Shown here: positions 23,218 to 36,012 of the stretch, piece by piece
Position numbering within the stretch: the first letter of the stretch is position 1
How the letters are laid out: each line of letters opens with the position of its first letter
From: Cladobotryum mycophilum
Lineage: Eukaryota > Ascomycota > Sordariomycetes > Hypocreales > Hypocreaceae
DNA length: 64,000 nucleotides
Assembly: GCA_036429605.1 (NCBI GenBank)
Contig: CM071591.1
Span: 1,240,001 to 1,304,000 of the forward strand
Reading direction: 5' to 3'
Notes under the pieces: model-generated
What the model was told of the DNA's origin: nothing
Database searches by the model: none
The model's input: only the letters and a program-made list of their open reading frames with translations
Position numbers and translations under genes: made by a program

Positions 23218-24750
23218 CTATACCCTCAGACCGAGATCCTCAGCATATGGCAGAACAAACAGGTCACCGACAGTGGAGACGGTGGCCTTTCCGTCAAGGA
23301 TAGCCTTGGCAGTCTATATCACGTGTTAGTAAGCCGAAACAACAATAACAATAATAGATGGGGTACATACTGTCTTCAACTTGTCGGCAGTGACGGCATC
23401 AAGGGACTTGGCCAAAGCAGCAGCGTCAGAAGCCTTGCCGCCGTGGACAATGCCAGAACCAGCCAAGAGGATACCAGAGGCGCGGGTCTGAGTCTTCTCC
23501 AGAATTTCAAACTTGGCATTGGCAATGGCCTTGGCAACATCTTCCTTGCTCACAGAGCCGTTGGCAACGCTCTTCAAAGCCTTGACGGTCTCCTCAGCAG
23601 CCTTGCGGACTGAAGCAGCAGGGCCGGTCAGCTGGACGGTCAAAAGGCCGGCGTCGGAGTAAGACAGGTTAGAAGCGGAAACAGAGAGACCAGGAGTGCC
23701 AACGGTAGCCTTGGAAAGGAGGCTGAAACCAGGGGTCCACTTGATGGTAGACTGGCCACCGAGGAGAGCAGCCAGGACCTCAATCTCGGGCTTGGAGCCA
23801 GCGCTGTCAGAGCCAGGGAAAGCAAGGACAACGGAGTTTCCAGCTGTGTGGCTGATGCGCTGCTCACCACCGAAATACTTGGAAGTCTCGGTCTTCAGAG
23901 ACTGTCCGCTCTGAGCAGTAGCGGGGACGTCCTTGAAGAATTGACCAACCCACTTGGACAGGGAATCGGCACCGGCACCGTCGGCGACAACTGCAATGTT
24001 GGGCTTGGAGTAGACAACGTCGGCGTAGCTAGCAATGTACTCCTCGTTAATGTACTTCTGGTAAGGGGTCGAAGAAGATGGGTTCAACGGGGCACCAAGA
24101 CCAGTGTGGAAAGCGACCGAGTGGGCGTTGTCGAGAGCCAGGGCGGGAACATCGGCACTGACATGGGCCTGCTTAAGATGAAGAATTCGCTCAATATCCT
24201 CGTGGAACTCGTGGGCTATGCGGATTTTAGTTTTAGTCAACCCAACACATGCTGTCTACGAGGACCTACTGGTATACTTGGTGGAAGAAACGACCTCGGC
24301 AAGCAACTCAGCAAAGTATGGCAGGTCGTCGCGCAAGAAGCTAGCACTCAGGACAACGGCCTCGCGAGTGTGGGAGGAGGTCAATTGGCCGCCGAGAAGT
24401 TCGGATTCGCGCTGGATACGAAGAGCAGATCGTCGCTGGGTGTTCTACATGAAGAGATAAATTAGCTCAAGTTGCGCCAACCCATATACATGCCAACACA
24501 CCTTGAATGCGAACTGCTCAAGACCATAGGCCAGCCCGGGCAGAGGCTGGTAACGAGTACCGGCCTTTGCAACGACAGCCAGGGTAGTGGTAGGTCCATG
24601 GCCGTCCCTTGAAGCAACCTTCAAACCATTGACATCCTTCGCATCGAACGATCCAGTCGAAGCGGCTGCGGCGTAGCCTCGTCGGGGGACACCGCCTGAC
24701 CGGCGAACGGCCTGCTGCGCGGTTCTCGCGAGAGACGTTCTCGAGATCAT
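23218..24750 (-). CDS. qcr2: Cytochrome b-c1 complex (complex III) core protein 2
   Basis: This is the M16-peptidase-like core 2 subunit of ubiquinol-cytochrome c reductase in the mitochondrial inner membrane. Four exons, 24750-24502, 24444-24270, 24215-23371 and 23313-23218, encode 454 residues in one frame. The N-terminus is an Arg/Ser/Ala-rich presequence (MISRTSLARTAQQAVRRSGG, then RRGYAAAA). Family blocks follow: LASFLRDDL-type helix (VVLSASFLRDDLPYFAELL), THEFHEDIERI, DNAHSVAFHTGLGAPL, AGNSVVLAFPGSDSAG and LSYSDAGLLTVQLTGPAA; the C-terminus is DLFVLPYAEDLGLRV. The zinc-binding HxxEH of true processing peptidases is not present, as expected for core proteins. A GTAGGT donor ends exon 2. 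The gene is divergent from RPC82. Confidence 0.96.
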
Positions 24751-25222
24751 TGTCAAGGAGGATGGTGTAGTCAATTGACAGTCGTCGAGACGTCGTGATG
24801 GAGCAATAGATCGCCAAAAAAGAAGTGCCTCGTCAACCAGCTCCCGTCTAATTTTCGGCAGCAGGGGAGTCTTGGTTCTCACGTGATCTGTAAAGGATTG
24901 ATCCGAGGTGAGTAGGAGGTAGCTTGGAGTACCACCGTGCATGTGCCACTATGGCTTAGTACACTAGAGTACAATGCATTGCCGCCTGCCAGCCAGCCCA
25001 CCTTCCGATTTGACTTACACCACCATCATAAAAAAATTGGCGAATGCGACTCATCAAGACCCATCTTTTGCATCGCGTTAACTTTACCACCTGCATATTC
25101 ACCGAGAACTCTGTCGCTTCGCATTTAAAGTGCGGATTAGAGAACTGTGGCGCATTTCAATGACTCTAAGGTAGCAATTGTGACAGCTCTAGGGATAGTG
25201 AGAGAATCTCTAGGAGCAAGCA
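24751..25222. promoter_or_regulatory. Bidirectional promoter region, qcr2 / RPC82
   Basis: A 472-bp gap between two divergent start codons must contain both promoters. No TATA-like element or factor site can be assigned with confidence. Confidence 0.55.
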
Positions 25223-27344
25223 ATGTTCGTCGTGAGTCTCTCTCTCTTCCTGCAGACTTTCTTTACCATCACGTTAGAAGATACTAACTATGAAGCATCA
25301 GACTAAACATGCGGCTGAGCTTTGCGCTCTCCTAGTCAATGATCTCTATGGCGAGCTTCCCTCGGTATGTCCATCTATAACACCACCTTGCTCCTCTTCC
25401 CGCTTTGTCAATATCAAATCGATCGATCGCGGGGTTGACCTTGTCTTGAAATTTAGCGAATCCTAGCAGCGCTCCTCACCAAAGGCCGAGCAAACGTCAC
25501 GCAGTTGGGACAATACACACAGCTGGGCCCTCGTCATGTGCGCAATGGATTGGGTGTACTGATTCAGCAGAACCTCCTATACCACCACACTGATCCCGAT
25601 TCAAAACGTACCACCTACGAAGCCAACGTCGACGCTTGCTACAGCCTTGTCCGATCTGGCAAAATCCTGGAAATGATTGATCGCCAATATGGCACAGCAG
25701 AACGGGATCTTGTCCAAACTCTAATGCTTCTCGGCTATGCAAGAATCGCCGAATTAACTCATGCCTTTGAGTCTCGCGCACCCAAAACAAACGGCCACAC
25801 GAATGGCACGAACGGATCGTCCTCTGGCTTGATTCAGTCAGAATCTGAACTTCATGATGTCCTGGCTCGCTTGATTCGGTCAGAAATTGTCGAGACTGTC
25901 CGACCAGCCTCCTTCCGCAACCCTGACGATGTCTACCAGGAGATCGAGCACGAGGTTACCAAGGTAGCACCCGGCGAAAAAGTCAGTAAAACCAAAATAG
26001 AACAACAGCGCCAGATTATGGAGCAATATCGCACCTACAAAGAACAGAGTAAGGGTCTAAAAAGGCAACTGGACCAATTTGGGGGCCCAGTGCCAAAGAG
26101 AAGAAAGCTCCAGAATGGGCATTCGCGATCCTTTGATGATGACGATACGCCCCCTCTAAACGTAAGACAATATTCTTCTCGTCGCTACAAGCCGTCTAAC
26201 CCAGATTTAGCCCAACATTGTTGTCAGAATCAACCACGAGAAATGCCTAGTGGAGCTGCGCAATCAGCGCTTGGCGGAATTCGCCTCGGATGCACTGGGA
26301 GAAATTACCGGCGAGGTATACCGCTTGTTATTGGAGCTCCTTACCGCCGAATTCTCAAGGTGTCGCGCAGATCCCCTACTCGGTGATGAGCCGCAGCAGC
26401 AGGTCGCTGTTACAACCATGGAGATTTATGAACATCTCGACGAGGAAATCAACGTTGCAACGGGAATAGGAAAGGCGCCAAAGGATAAGATTGATTACCA
26501 AAGTGCAGAAAAGGTGTATGCTGCGCCAGTCGGGCTGGATTTCGACTCGGACGACTCAGATGCCGGGCCCAGTCGTGGAAGATCGAACCCTTTCGGTAGT
26601 GACGATGACTCGGACTCTGATGGGGGTGCTGCACACAAATCGCGGCCAACAAAGACCAATGGAGCTCGACCAACAAAGGTTAAGTTTGAAGATTCGGCAA
26701 CATCTTCAGACAATCGTTTGGATCAGCTACGACAACATCTCCTATTGCTGACAGAAAGTAAGCATCGATTTATCCGCCACTGCGGGACAATGGGTCGTGG
26801 ACAGTGGACCGTCGATTTTGACCAACTTATGGAGCGACTCCGAGAAGCAGAGCTGGATGCGTTTATAGAACAGTCATTTGGGCGACACGGACTTCGTCTA
26901 ACGAGAATCTTGAGAGAAAAGGGAAAGCTGGACGAAAAAATGCTGCCATCCGCAGCGCTGATGAAGAAGGCAGATGTACAGGCAAAAATGCTTGCCATGC
27001 AGATGGCCGGATTTATCGATGTTCAAGAGGTGCCGAAAGACAACACCAGAGTCGCGAACCGAACACTCTTTCTCTGGTTCTTTGACCGGGAGAGAACGCA
27101 AGCCCAGTTGCTAGATGATATTTACAAGGGCATGGTTCGTTGCCTCCAGACGCTTCAAGTGGAGAGGCATAACGAACGCAATATCCTATCGTTTGTTGAA
27201 AGAAAGGATGTACAAGGAAAGGAGGAGGAAGTGATGACGGCGGAGCATTATAACAAGTATAATCGGCATTTGGAAGAACAAAACAAACTGCTTGGTCAGA
27301 TTATGAGACTGGATGAGGTGGTGGCCGTGTTCCGAGACTATTAA
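25223..27344 (+). CDS. DNA-directed RNA polymerase III subunit RPC3 (RPC82)
   Basis: RPC82 is a winged-helix subunit of the Pol III-specific RPC82/34/31 subcomplex, needed for initiation at tRNA and 5S genes. Four exons: 25223-25231 (only MFV), 25302-25364, 25457-26161 and 26211-27344, giving 636 residues, the usual length. The spliced N-terminus MFVTKHAAELCALLVNDLYG continues to ELPSRILAALLTKGRANVTQ, the family's first winged helix. The middle carries a basic stretch PVPKRRKLQNG, a possible nuclear localisation signal. Exon 4 reads PNIVVRINHEKCLVELRN, then an acidic Asp/Ser linker, then the C-terminal domains (GTMGRGQWTVDFDQLMERL; NRTLFLWFFDRE). Phases agree at all three junctions. The 9-nt first exon will be missed by open-frame searches; it is supported by the donor GTGAGT and by the family-typical N-terminus. 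Confidence 0.96.
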
Positions 27345-28094
27345 GGTGGTCTAGATGACAATTGAAGCTTGTGTTTTGGGGGATATTTATACATCAAGTT
27401 TGTTAGATTCATGACATGTATCAAACAATGCATTAATTAGAGCTTGTCTCATCATATATCTATCTATATGGTTGAGTGCTTTGACTAGACTCGATGCCCT
27501 GTGATGGAACTTGGATCTGTCTGTCATCTTGACAGGAGTATTTGCTTATACTACATGCCCAATCAAAAGAGTCATCCCTACTTTCACATGCCAAGGTGTC
27601 CAGGGTAGTTTGAAGCTTCGCCCATGGAACCTACTTACCTAGTAGTAACAGTAGTCTATCTAGGTAGTTAAAGTGCCTGCGCTTCCAGGAGCAAGAGGGG
27701 CAGCGATTAGCACTAGAACTCACTGGGGCACTAAGCAACAGAGCTTGCAGACAGTGGAGTGGAGTGGCAGCAGCAGCAGTGGGACATTTCAGTTTACAGC
27801 GAGTGATGCATGTAAAACACCCCGCCCAAGTATTGCCTGCGTCACTGTTTCCGTGCAGCCGCCGTCGCGTGTGAGCAAGACCTGGAACCGAAATCGGTAG
27901 TGGGAGAGAGCCCTGGAGGAACAAATTATTTTGCAAGGTTTGTTGAGGGAAAATTTTGTATTTTTTTGTTGTAGAAGTAATTTGACTTGTGAACACTACA
28001 AAAAAAACCTACAGCCCACGAAGAGGGAGAGATTTGACTTGGTCTTTTGGAAATCAATTAATTTTACTATTCAACTATCATTATTATTTCGGAA
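27345..28094. other. Intergenic between RPC82 and the GTP/GDP carrier gene
   Basis: No gene is seen in 750 bp. CTTACCTAG (about 27635) and ATCTAGGTAG (about 27658) words flank the middle. It holds the RPC82 terminator and the carrier promoter. Confidence 0.45.
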
Positions 28095-29432
28095 ATGTCG
28101 CCCGCAGCTGGTGCAGGTGGACAAGAGAAGGAGTCCAACTGGGCTCGTCTTCTCGGTTCAGGTATGGCCGACATGGAACTGCGATTGCGATTTCGCATCC
28201 CCCCATCTACTTATCGCAATGCGCAAATACTCACTGACGATGATGTCTTAGGATCCGCTGGTATTTCCGAATTGGCCATCTTCCACCCCGTACGTCTCCT
28301 GGACAATCGAGAAAAAGAAAAAGGAATACAAAATACAGCCAGAGAGTTAGAGGACTAATTTTTCTCGATCCAGGTGGACACGATTGCGAAGCGATTGATG
28401 AGCAACCAGACTCGAGTAAGGAAGAAGCTTCAAGAGCCTATTACCAGAGGACCAATTGAACTGAACATGCCTCGCAGATTGCCAATGCCAGCCAATTGAA
28501 CCAGGTCATCTTCAAGGACAAGGCCGCCGCCCCTGCAGGACGCAAATTCATCTCCCTCTTCCCCGGTCTTGGCTACGCTGCGGGCTACAAGGTCCTGCAA
28601 AGAATATACAAGTATGGCGGGCAACCTGTTGCGCGCGACTTTCTCGGCCAGCATTATGGAAAGGATTTCGAGTCGGCCTTTGGTAAGAAGACCGGCAAGG
28701 CTATTATGCACTCGACAGCTGGCAGGTAGGCTTCTCTCTCTCTCTCTAAATGAGGTTTGCGGCAGGGGACGCTGACATGTGCGTGTAAAAGTTTGATTGG
28801 TATCGGAGAGATTGTCTTGCTGCCCCTCGACGTTCTCAAGATTAAGCGCCAGACAAACCCAGAGGCCTTCCGTGGCCGAGGTGTGCTCAAGATTGTCGCC
28901 GACGAAGGCTTTGGCTTGTATAGAGGTTGGGGATGGACCGCTGCCAGAAACGCTCCCGGTTCTTTTGCCCTCTTCGGAGGATCTGCCTTTGCCAAAGAGT
29001 ACCTGTATCACCTGGAGGATTACAACAAGGCTACCTGGTTCCAGAACTTTGTTGCCTCGATTGCAGGCGCATCCGCCTCACTCGTTGTTTCAGCTCCTCT
29101 CGACGTCATCAAGACCCGAATCCAGAACCGTAACTTCGAGAACCCGGAAAGTGGCTTCAGAATCCTGTCCAACATGGCAAAGCACGAGGGCTTCTCAAGT
29201 TTCTTCAAGGGTCTTGTCCCCAAGGTATGTGTTGACTCTCTTGTTTTACTATCAGTACCTTGTCCACTCCACAGTGTGATTTTTGCTTTGCTTTGTTCAT
29301 CTCCTTGACCGAGACCGGGGCTAACATTTGACGTTTCTCTGACAGCTGCTCATGACGGGACCCAAGCTTGTCTTTTCCTTTTGGCTCGCACAGACCCTGA
29401 TCCCCGCGTTTGACAACATCTTCAAGAAATAA
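28095..29432 (+). CDS. Mitochondrial GTP/GDP carrier (SLC25 family, Ggc1/Yhm1-like)
   Basis: The Ggc1 type imports GTP into the matrix in exchange for GDP and affects mitochondrial iron and DNA maintenance. Six exons: 28095-28161, 28252-28289, 28374-28415, 28478-28725, 28792-29224 and 29346-29432, total 304 residues. Three carrier signatures are visible, one per repeat: HPVDTIAKR, LPLDVLKIKRQ and APLDVIKTRIQ. Ggc1-specific blocks include SAGISELAIFHPVD, FKDKAAAPAGRKFISLFPGL and GYAAGYKVLQRIYKYGGQP, which separate it from other carriers. The start MSPAAGAGGQEKESNWARLL precedes the first helix directly, with no cleavable presequence, as is usual in this family. Exons 2 and 3 are only 38 and 42 nt. 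The first repeat is missed if introns are not removed. Confidence 0.95.
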
Positions 29433-30224
29433 AAAAGTACTCCATATAGGTACAGAAGCGTCTTTACGCAACGTCGATTTTACCACTCGTAATTAATGAA
29501 GTTCATGCGGACTCTGGGGGTGAGGATAGACAGCGGAGTCGTCCGAGGTTGGCTAGAGGACGATCGCTGGGCAATGGCCTAATCTCATGTATAGAACGTC
29601 TCAGCTCTCTGTAGAATTAGCAAAATGTGATATTGACCTTGACCGGGCGACATGTGTGCATCAAGCGGGTGCTCTCTACATCACATACAATGGGCCCTCC
29701 CCTCCAGGATGTCTAGATGATTGACGTGGCGCTTATCGTCACAGTGTTTTAATGTGATTCGTTCTTGATTGGGCATTCAGTCCAAGTCAAGTCAAGTCAA
29801 CATAAGCCATATTGTGTTGGGTTGCATTGGGAGTATGGTGGTGACGTTGCCCAGCAACCAACCGTTCTTAGTGCAACAAACAAATACCCCTGTCACTTTC
29901 AGCGTTGATGATGAGCGCACCGCCCGCACAAAGACTCGAGGTCCCCGGGACCAAACCGCCATCACCATTGTTGCGATTTCATGGAATCGAGGCAAAGCAT
30001 AAAACCTTGACCCATCTCCAAGTTTTTGGGAGGCCAAGCTCCCCAATAACTTGAACATCGCAGCCGGCTGCAGAACACCCTCTCCCCCTCCCCACCCAGA
30101 ACCAACCAAAGATTATACCCCCTAGTATTCTTCTTCTCCGACATTTGGTGCTCCACCAACATCCTAGGAGAGCGGCGTTGCCCGCATTATTCTCGATTTT
30201 AGATACATTCCTGAGTATCAAACA
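29433..30224. other. Intergenic between the carrier and the coiled-coil gene
   Basis: No gene is seen in 790 bp. Contains a short AGTCA repeat (CAAGTCAAGTCAAGTCAAC near 29783-29801). Confidence 0.45.
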
Positions 30225-33200
30225 ATGCCTCATCCAGAACGAGGCCTCTCTATAGACGGAGAGCGATATCTAAGACACCAACACTCTGCTTCATCCGATC
30301 AAGGCGTTAGGGCCTTGATTCCCATGTGCGTACTGACTCTCTTTAATGGTACATCTTTTGTCTGATCTGTTTCATCCCCATTGACCAGCAACAGGTGGGA
30401 TAGTTCTGATCCTGAACGAGCTCCTCCTCCACTTCCTCTGAACCCACAATCACCAAGCCTGTCGTCACGAGCAGGAACTTCTAGTGCCATTGCGTCCGCC
30501 CACGCCGCGCTTAGTGAGCGAGTACGAGAGAGCAACACCAACAGCACTTTTGTGCCCCCCGTGACAAAACGCACCCACGAATCACCCGAAAGAGTCTCGA
30601 TGAACGGCCGGACCGGATCCCATCGCCGCCTGCAGAGCAGCTCTGTCCGTGATATCAGCATGATGCTGGAGCACGGACAGAGCCCAGGCGTAGCTCCCTC
30701 GCGATCACCGGAGAGGCAACAGTACAGACCGACGACACCGACATCAATGAGGGAGGGTCAGTACGAGAACCGAATATACGAGAACAGAGAGGCCAATCAC
30801 TCAATGCCTACCTTGTCCAGCAGCATAACGCCCATCGTTCGCCCTACAGTCCGCAGACCTACAGCACAGGGGAGCATTCTTGGAGAGAACACCCCCGCAA
30901 TCATCAACCATGCTTGCGCTGCAAAATATGAGTTCGGGATCGCCAACCAAGGATAGCGGCGAGCCTCCGCTCTCCAACATTACCAATGGCCAAAAACCGA
31001 ATTCGAGCCTCGAGAATCTGTCAACGCAAATCCTGGGCTTGACAAACATTGCGCAATCTCTCCAAAGGGAAATGGCTGCGCTCAGCCGTCGCAGCAGAGA
31101 CAATGCGACTGATCTCCTGAGCCTGAAGGAGGCCACCAACACCAGAGATGAAGATATTCGGAAGAGTCTGCGGGATCTTCTGGGCAACATCACCGACCAG
31201 TCGGCGAGACTGGCCAAGGATTCATTTGGTGGCTACTATATCGAGAATAAGGCCACATCGCCTACTAGTGGACGAACATATACTATCCCGCGCATGGGCT
31301 CTCCAAAGAGCTTTGCGGAATCCCTTGACAGAGCATCTATTAGTACCCCATCACTCGTTGGCGGCGATAACTCGTCCATAGCCCTCCTAGAAAAGATTCT
31401 TCGTGGGCTAGGTACAAGAGATGGACAAGAATCCCTTGTTAACCAGCTTGCGGAACTCTCAGACAAGCTCACAGGGATGGCAACTGCTGCCAAGGTTGAT
31501 GAGCTTGTCGATTACGTCCGCTCTCAATCCGAGACGGCAATGATCCCCATTAACAATGCTTATATCCCCCGCCGAATGAGCATTGACGAAGCCACCATTG
31601 ATCTGGACAGCAGCCCCATGGCGCAACGCCTGCTTAAAAACGGCGACGCTCGCAGCACATCAGGATCCCAGGGCCGAGGCGTCAATATCCTTAATGAAGA
31701 TGTTCTCAACATCATTCGGTCTGTCAAGGATAGCGTTGCACAGAGTGGTGGCCTGACTGCCGAGGTCAAGGCGCTTGTTCGAGAACTTCGCGGCGAGGTT
31801 CTGGGCATGGGCCGTGAACTCGGCAAGAGATTAGAAAATATTGGTCGACGACCAGTTGATGAGACTGACCCAGCCGGGCCGTCAGCTAACAAGGATGATG
31901 TTTCTCGCGTGATTGATGAGGGGCTTGAGCAAATGAAGGAGCAGCTCAACCATGTCCTTCGCGAGCACCGACGTCAGTCAGCAACTGCCGACAAACAAAA
32001 GAATCTCATCGACTACTCAGAAGTATACAATGCCCTTCGCAATGCGTTGAAAGATAATGATACCGCCAAGGGTGTGCCGGACTTGAGTAGAGATGATGTT
32101 ATGGAGGCTGTACGAGAGGCTTGGGAGAACTACAAGCCCGAGATTGAGGTTCAACAAATCGGCCTGGAGCGCCATGAGGTCTTGGAGTGCTTGAAGCAGG
32201 GCTTCCATGAGTATGAATCTCGCCATCAGTCGCCTCCCGGAGCTTCAAGAGACGAGGTGTTTACCGCCGTCGTTGAAGGCCTCAAGCATTTCGTGCCTCC
32301 TCAGGTTGATACTCCTGCGTCCGTCTCGAGGGATGAGATTATGGATGCTGTTCGGGAGTGTTTGGAGGAGTTTGAATTCCCCCTCGCGCCATCTACTGGT
32401 GGTGATCTCACTCGAGAGGACATGATTTACGCCGTCAAGGAAGGACTTAATGACTTAGACCTCTCCAGAAGCAATGCTCTGGTTCCTACCTCCAATAGCA
32501 ACGGCGAGATCATGGACAGACTCCATGACCTAATGGATACCCTGAAGCTGGAGTTTAGACTCATCGCCGAAGATTCCAAGGACAATGCTACCAAGGGTGG
32601 CCTAGAGAACTTGCGAGCCGCCATCGAGGGCTACGTTGACCGAGCGGCTGGTGTGTCGACCCAAGAAGACTTCATGGAGAACTTGGCCAGCAAGATGGAC
32701 CACTTCAAGGACGAAGTTTCAAATTTAGTTACTACAGCCAACTCGAAATCTCGCCAACAGCTGCAGGCTGAGTTAGAAGGGTTGCGAGATATTGTCAACT
32801 CATCCATGATCCCAGCTCTTCCGCAATCTGCAAATTTCAACAGCGAGGAATTTCTTGACGTATTGCGAAATGGGTTGAGTAACCTACGGCAGGAAATTCT
32901 TCGGCCTCGACCTGAAACCACAGAGATTCTCGACGCTCTTAATGAGGGCCTTAACGAGATCCGTGCCGGTATTGACAGAATGACGCACAAGCCAACTGAC
33001 TTGACGGCCAATGACGAGATTCTCGATGCCCTCAAGACTGGCTTGGACTCTGTTCGATCAGGCATTGAGACCATTCGCGATACCAGCAATGACGGGGCCA
33101 TCATGGCTTACCGCGATCCCTCGAGCGACATGGCCCTTGTGCCGGCAGAGGTAATTAAGCAAAATGACATCAAGAATCTTGAGGTCCTGATTACCCAACT

Positions 33201-36012
33201 ACGGGTCAAGGTCGAGACGATGGGGCCAAACGAAGAGAGCATTCACAAGTCTGATTTGAACCATCTCGAAGAGATGCTACGCAATCTTCAGAAGAGCGTA
33301 GATGAGATTAAGAATCGTGAACCGTCAGCTCCGGTCCCGGAACCCGCAGCGGCCAGGGAGATACCCGAGAAGACAGCCGAGGATAAACCAGAGGAACCTG
33401 CAGAGACAACAAGAGATGCTCCTGCTGTGACCCCCAAGCCAGCCGTGTCTGGAGATATCCCTTCTCGAGAAGATGTCGAAGCCATTGAAACCATTGTGCG
33501 GAATACCAAGTCTCGTCTTGATGAGTTCTTTGACGGCGACCAGACTGTTCGCAAGGAACACATTGACAATGTCGAAGCTCTTATTCTGGACACTCGGGAG
33601 ACAATGCGATCTCTCAATACTCAGGTGGAGACCAAGATGGAAGCCATGGCCAATCTCTCACAAAAGGATGATGTTTCCAATTTGGCAACACTCGTCACTA
33701 AGCTCTCCGAGGGGCTTGATGAGATGAAGGGTCGTGCTGAGAAGGATCTTGAAAACCCTGAAAAGGTCACTAAGCACGACGTCGAATCTGTCGAAGCTGT
33801 TGCGCTAGAGATTAAGACTGCTGTTGAGGGCCTTGCCGCTATGGACTTGTCTGCCATTTCTACAAAGGAAGACTTTGGCAAGCTTGAGGCTGTTCTCAGG
33901 GAGGCCAAGGCAACCTTTGACAGCTACAATGAAACATCATCCAAGGCACTGGCCGAGAGACAGACGGAGATTGGTGGCGTCAGCGAACGCGTCGCAGAGG
34001 TCAAGACTTTCCTGGAAGAATTCCAGACTGAACTCAAGACCAAGCTCGAGGAGGGCTCCACTGGCGCCGAGGCTCTTCGCAAGCTCATTGAGTCTATGGG
34101 CGAGAAGATTGACAAGAACGAAACTGTTGGCGCTGACGTCAAGGACATGTTCGAGTTGATGAAGGCCGAGTGTGAAATTTCCAAGGAGGCCATTGGCGGT
34201 TCCAGGATTGAAGCAAACGAGAAGCTTGAGCAGGCTACAGAAAATATTCGCTCCAAGATTGACGACAAGGTTGCCGAGCTGATTGCAAAGCATGATCATC
34301 TTCATTCCATGCTGGATGAAAAGGCCCAGGCTGCTGAGGCTCGCGATATCTTGACTGAAGCCTCCCTCTCCGGCACCAAGGCTCTTACCGAGGAGTTGAA
34401 GCTGCTCATCGACACCCTGGGCGCTACCGTGACCGAGTCTTTGGAGAAGATGGAGGAGGCGTCAAAGTCCGTCTTCACCAAGGTTGAGGAGTTTTCTACT
34501 CGAACCGATGAGCAGTACACCGAAGGCAAGACGGAGCATCAACAGACGCGTGATCAAGTCAAGGAAGCGCTTACTGCCGTGGAGACTCTCCAAGGCGGTG
34601 TCAACGAAGTCCAGCCCCAGATCTTGGACGCTGTAAAGAACATTCTCCAGCTTGTTGGTGATCACTTTGAGCATTCCAAGACGTCGACCACGGACCTTCA
34701 AGGCAAGATTGAGGCTCAGCCCACTTCGGAAGCGATGCAAGCCATGATTCCGCAACCTGAAAAGTACGATGATGCCGCAGTACGGGAGAAGCTCGAGCAT
34801 ATTATTGAGAACAAATATGACGACACTGTTGTTCATGAGAAACTTGACAAGATTGTGGAACACAATGATGGGGCCACACAGGCGTTTACGCGGCTGGAAA
34901 CCTTGGACAAGGTGCACGAGTCCGTTGTCAGGTCTGCAGCTGAGTTGTCCGAGTTCATTGCCGCACAGATGCAGCACAACAATATTGAGCGCGATGACCG
35001 GGAGAAGACGCTTCACGAAACCACTGTTGCTCTTGGAAAGGCTCAGACAGAAAAGGATGCCGTGGAGCTCACCGTCCTGCGTCTGAGAGACGAGGAGGAG
35101 CAACTTCGCAAGAGCACCATGGCTCTCCGCATTGAGAACGAGAGTCTGATTAAGCAAAGGACAAGACTCACGGGTGATGTCTCCTCGCTCGAGACAGCAC
35201 TCCGTCTCCGCAAGGATGAGCTCTTCGAGATGGAGCACCGCGCCGAGGGCCTGGAACGTCGTATTCTCAACGGCATCATGGATCACTCCCGAGTCCTTCT
35301 TTATGGCAAGGCTGGCAAGAGTGGCGCCGAGGCTATGAACCGAAAGCGTGTCAAGAAGCCAGCCGGTGAGGAGGACGAGGAATCAGGCAGATCGTCACCC
35401 CGTCCTGCTGTGCCCATTGTTCTATCCAAGAGCGGCCTCAGCTCGCCCGGGAAGAATGGAGCTACGAGACGTATTGCGTCACTTAGCCAGATGAATAGCA
35501 AGCAGACGGAACCCAACATGCAGAGAAGCCAGAGCGTCCGAACGCAAAAGTCGAACAACACTCATCGAAAGCGTAGCTGGGGTGGCGCCATGAGCACGGG
35601 CGACTTGGCCGAAGAGAGCAAGGAGAATGCCCACCTTGGAGAGACGGTGGAAGAGATTGATGAGGTTGATACCAGCCACATCAAGGAGGAGGATCCTCCA
35701 GTCGATGACATTAGTGTCGACGGCTCTGTGGAGGAGGAAGAAATCGACGACGATGAGGTGCATGAGGTGCACGGGGAGATTGAGGAAGAGGAAGTGGATG
35801 ATGATGACGATGACGATGATGATGAAATGGAAGAGGAGATTGACGAAGATGGCGTCGAGACGGAGGAGACGCTGCGGCGTGTGAGCATAGGGTCAACGGT
35901 GATTACGAATCACGGGGGCATACACGAGGAAGTGGAATCTACATACGATGCGAGCGAGTACGAAGAGAGCATTGATGGAGATGACGATGACGATGCCGTC
36001 TTGGTGGATTAA
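30225..36012 (+). CDS. Large coiled-coil protein with internal repeats (about 1,900 residues; frame break near 30892-30896)
   Basis: Two exons, 30225-30325 and 30389-36012. The N-terminus (MPHPERGLSIDGERYLRHQH) and a Ser/Pro/Arg-rich region with WDSSDPERAPPPLPLNPQ are disordered. The long middle is charged and largely helical: about eleven repeats of roughly 28 residues with the core E(I/V)(L/M)DAL(K/R)xGL (about 31905-33110), then extended coiled coil (33470-35290). The C-terminus is basic and serine-rich, then strongly acidic (Asp/Glu runs 35730-35860), ending DDAVLVD. The frame changes near CCCCC 30892-30896, between SILGENTP and PQSSTMLALQNM; a loss of one base or a gain of two repairs it. 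An alternative is an unrecognised intron (GTCAGT near 30757 to CTACAG near 30849). Length and repeats suggest a structural or cytoskeletal linker; similar fungal proteins are labelled M-protein-repeat or myosin-like. I do not know its function. Confidence 0.83.
31905..33110 (+). repeat. Internal protein repeats, about 28 residues each, in the coiled-coil gene
   Basis: Successive units begin RDDVMEAVREAWENY, RHEVLECLKQGFHEY, RDEVFTAVVEGLKHF, RDEIMDAVRECLEEF, REDMIYAVKEGLNDL, NSEEFLDVLRNGLSNL, TTEILDALNEGLNEI and NDEILDALKTGLDSV. Spacing varies from about 26 to 40 residues; some intervening units are weaker. The DNA is not repetitive, so the repeats are old at the protein level. Confidence 0.8.
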
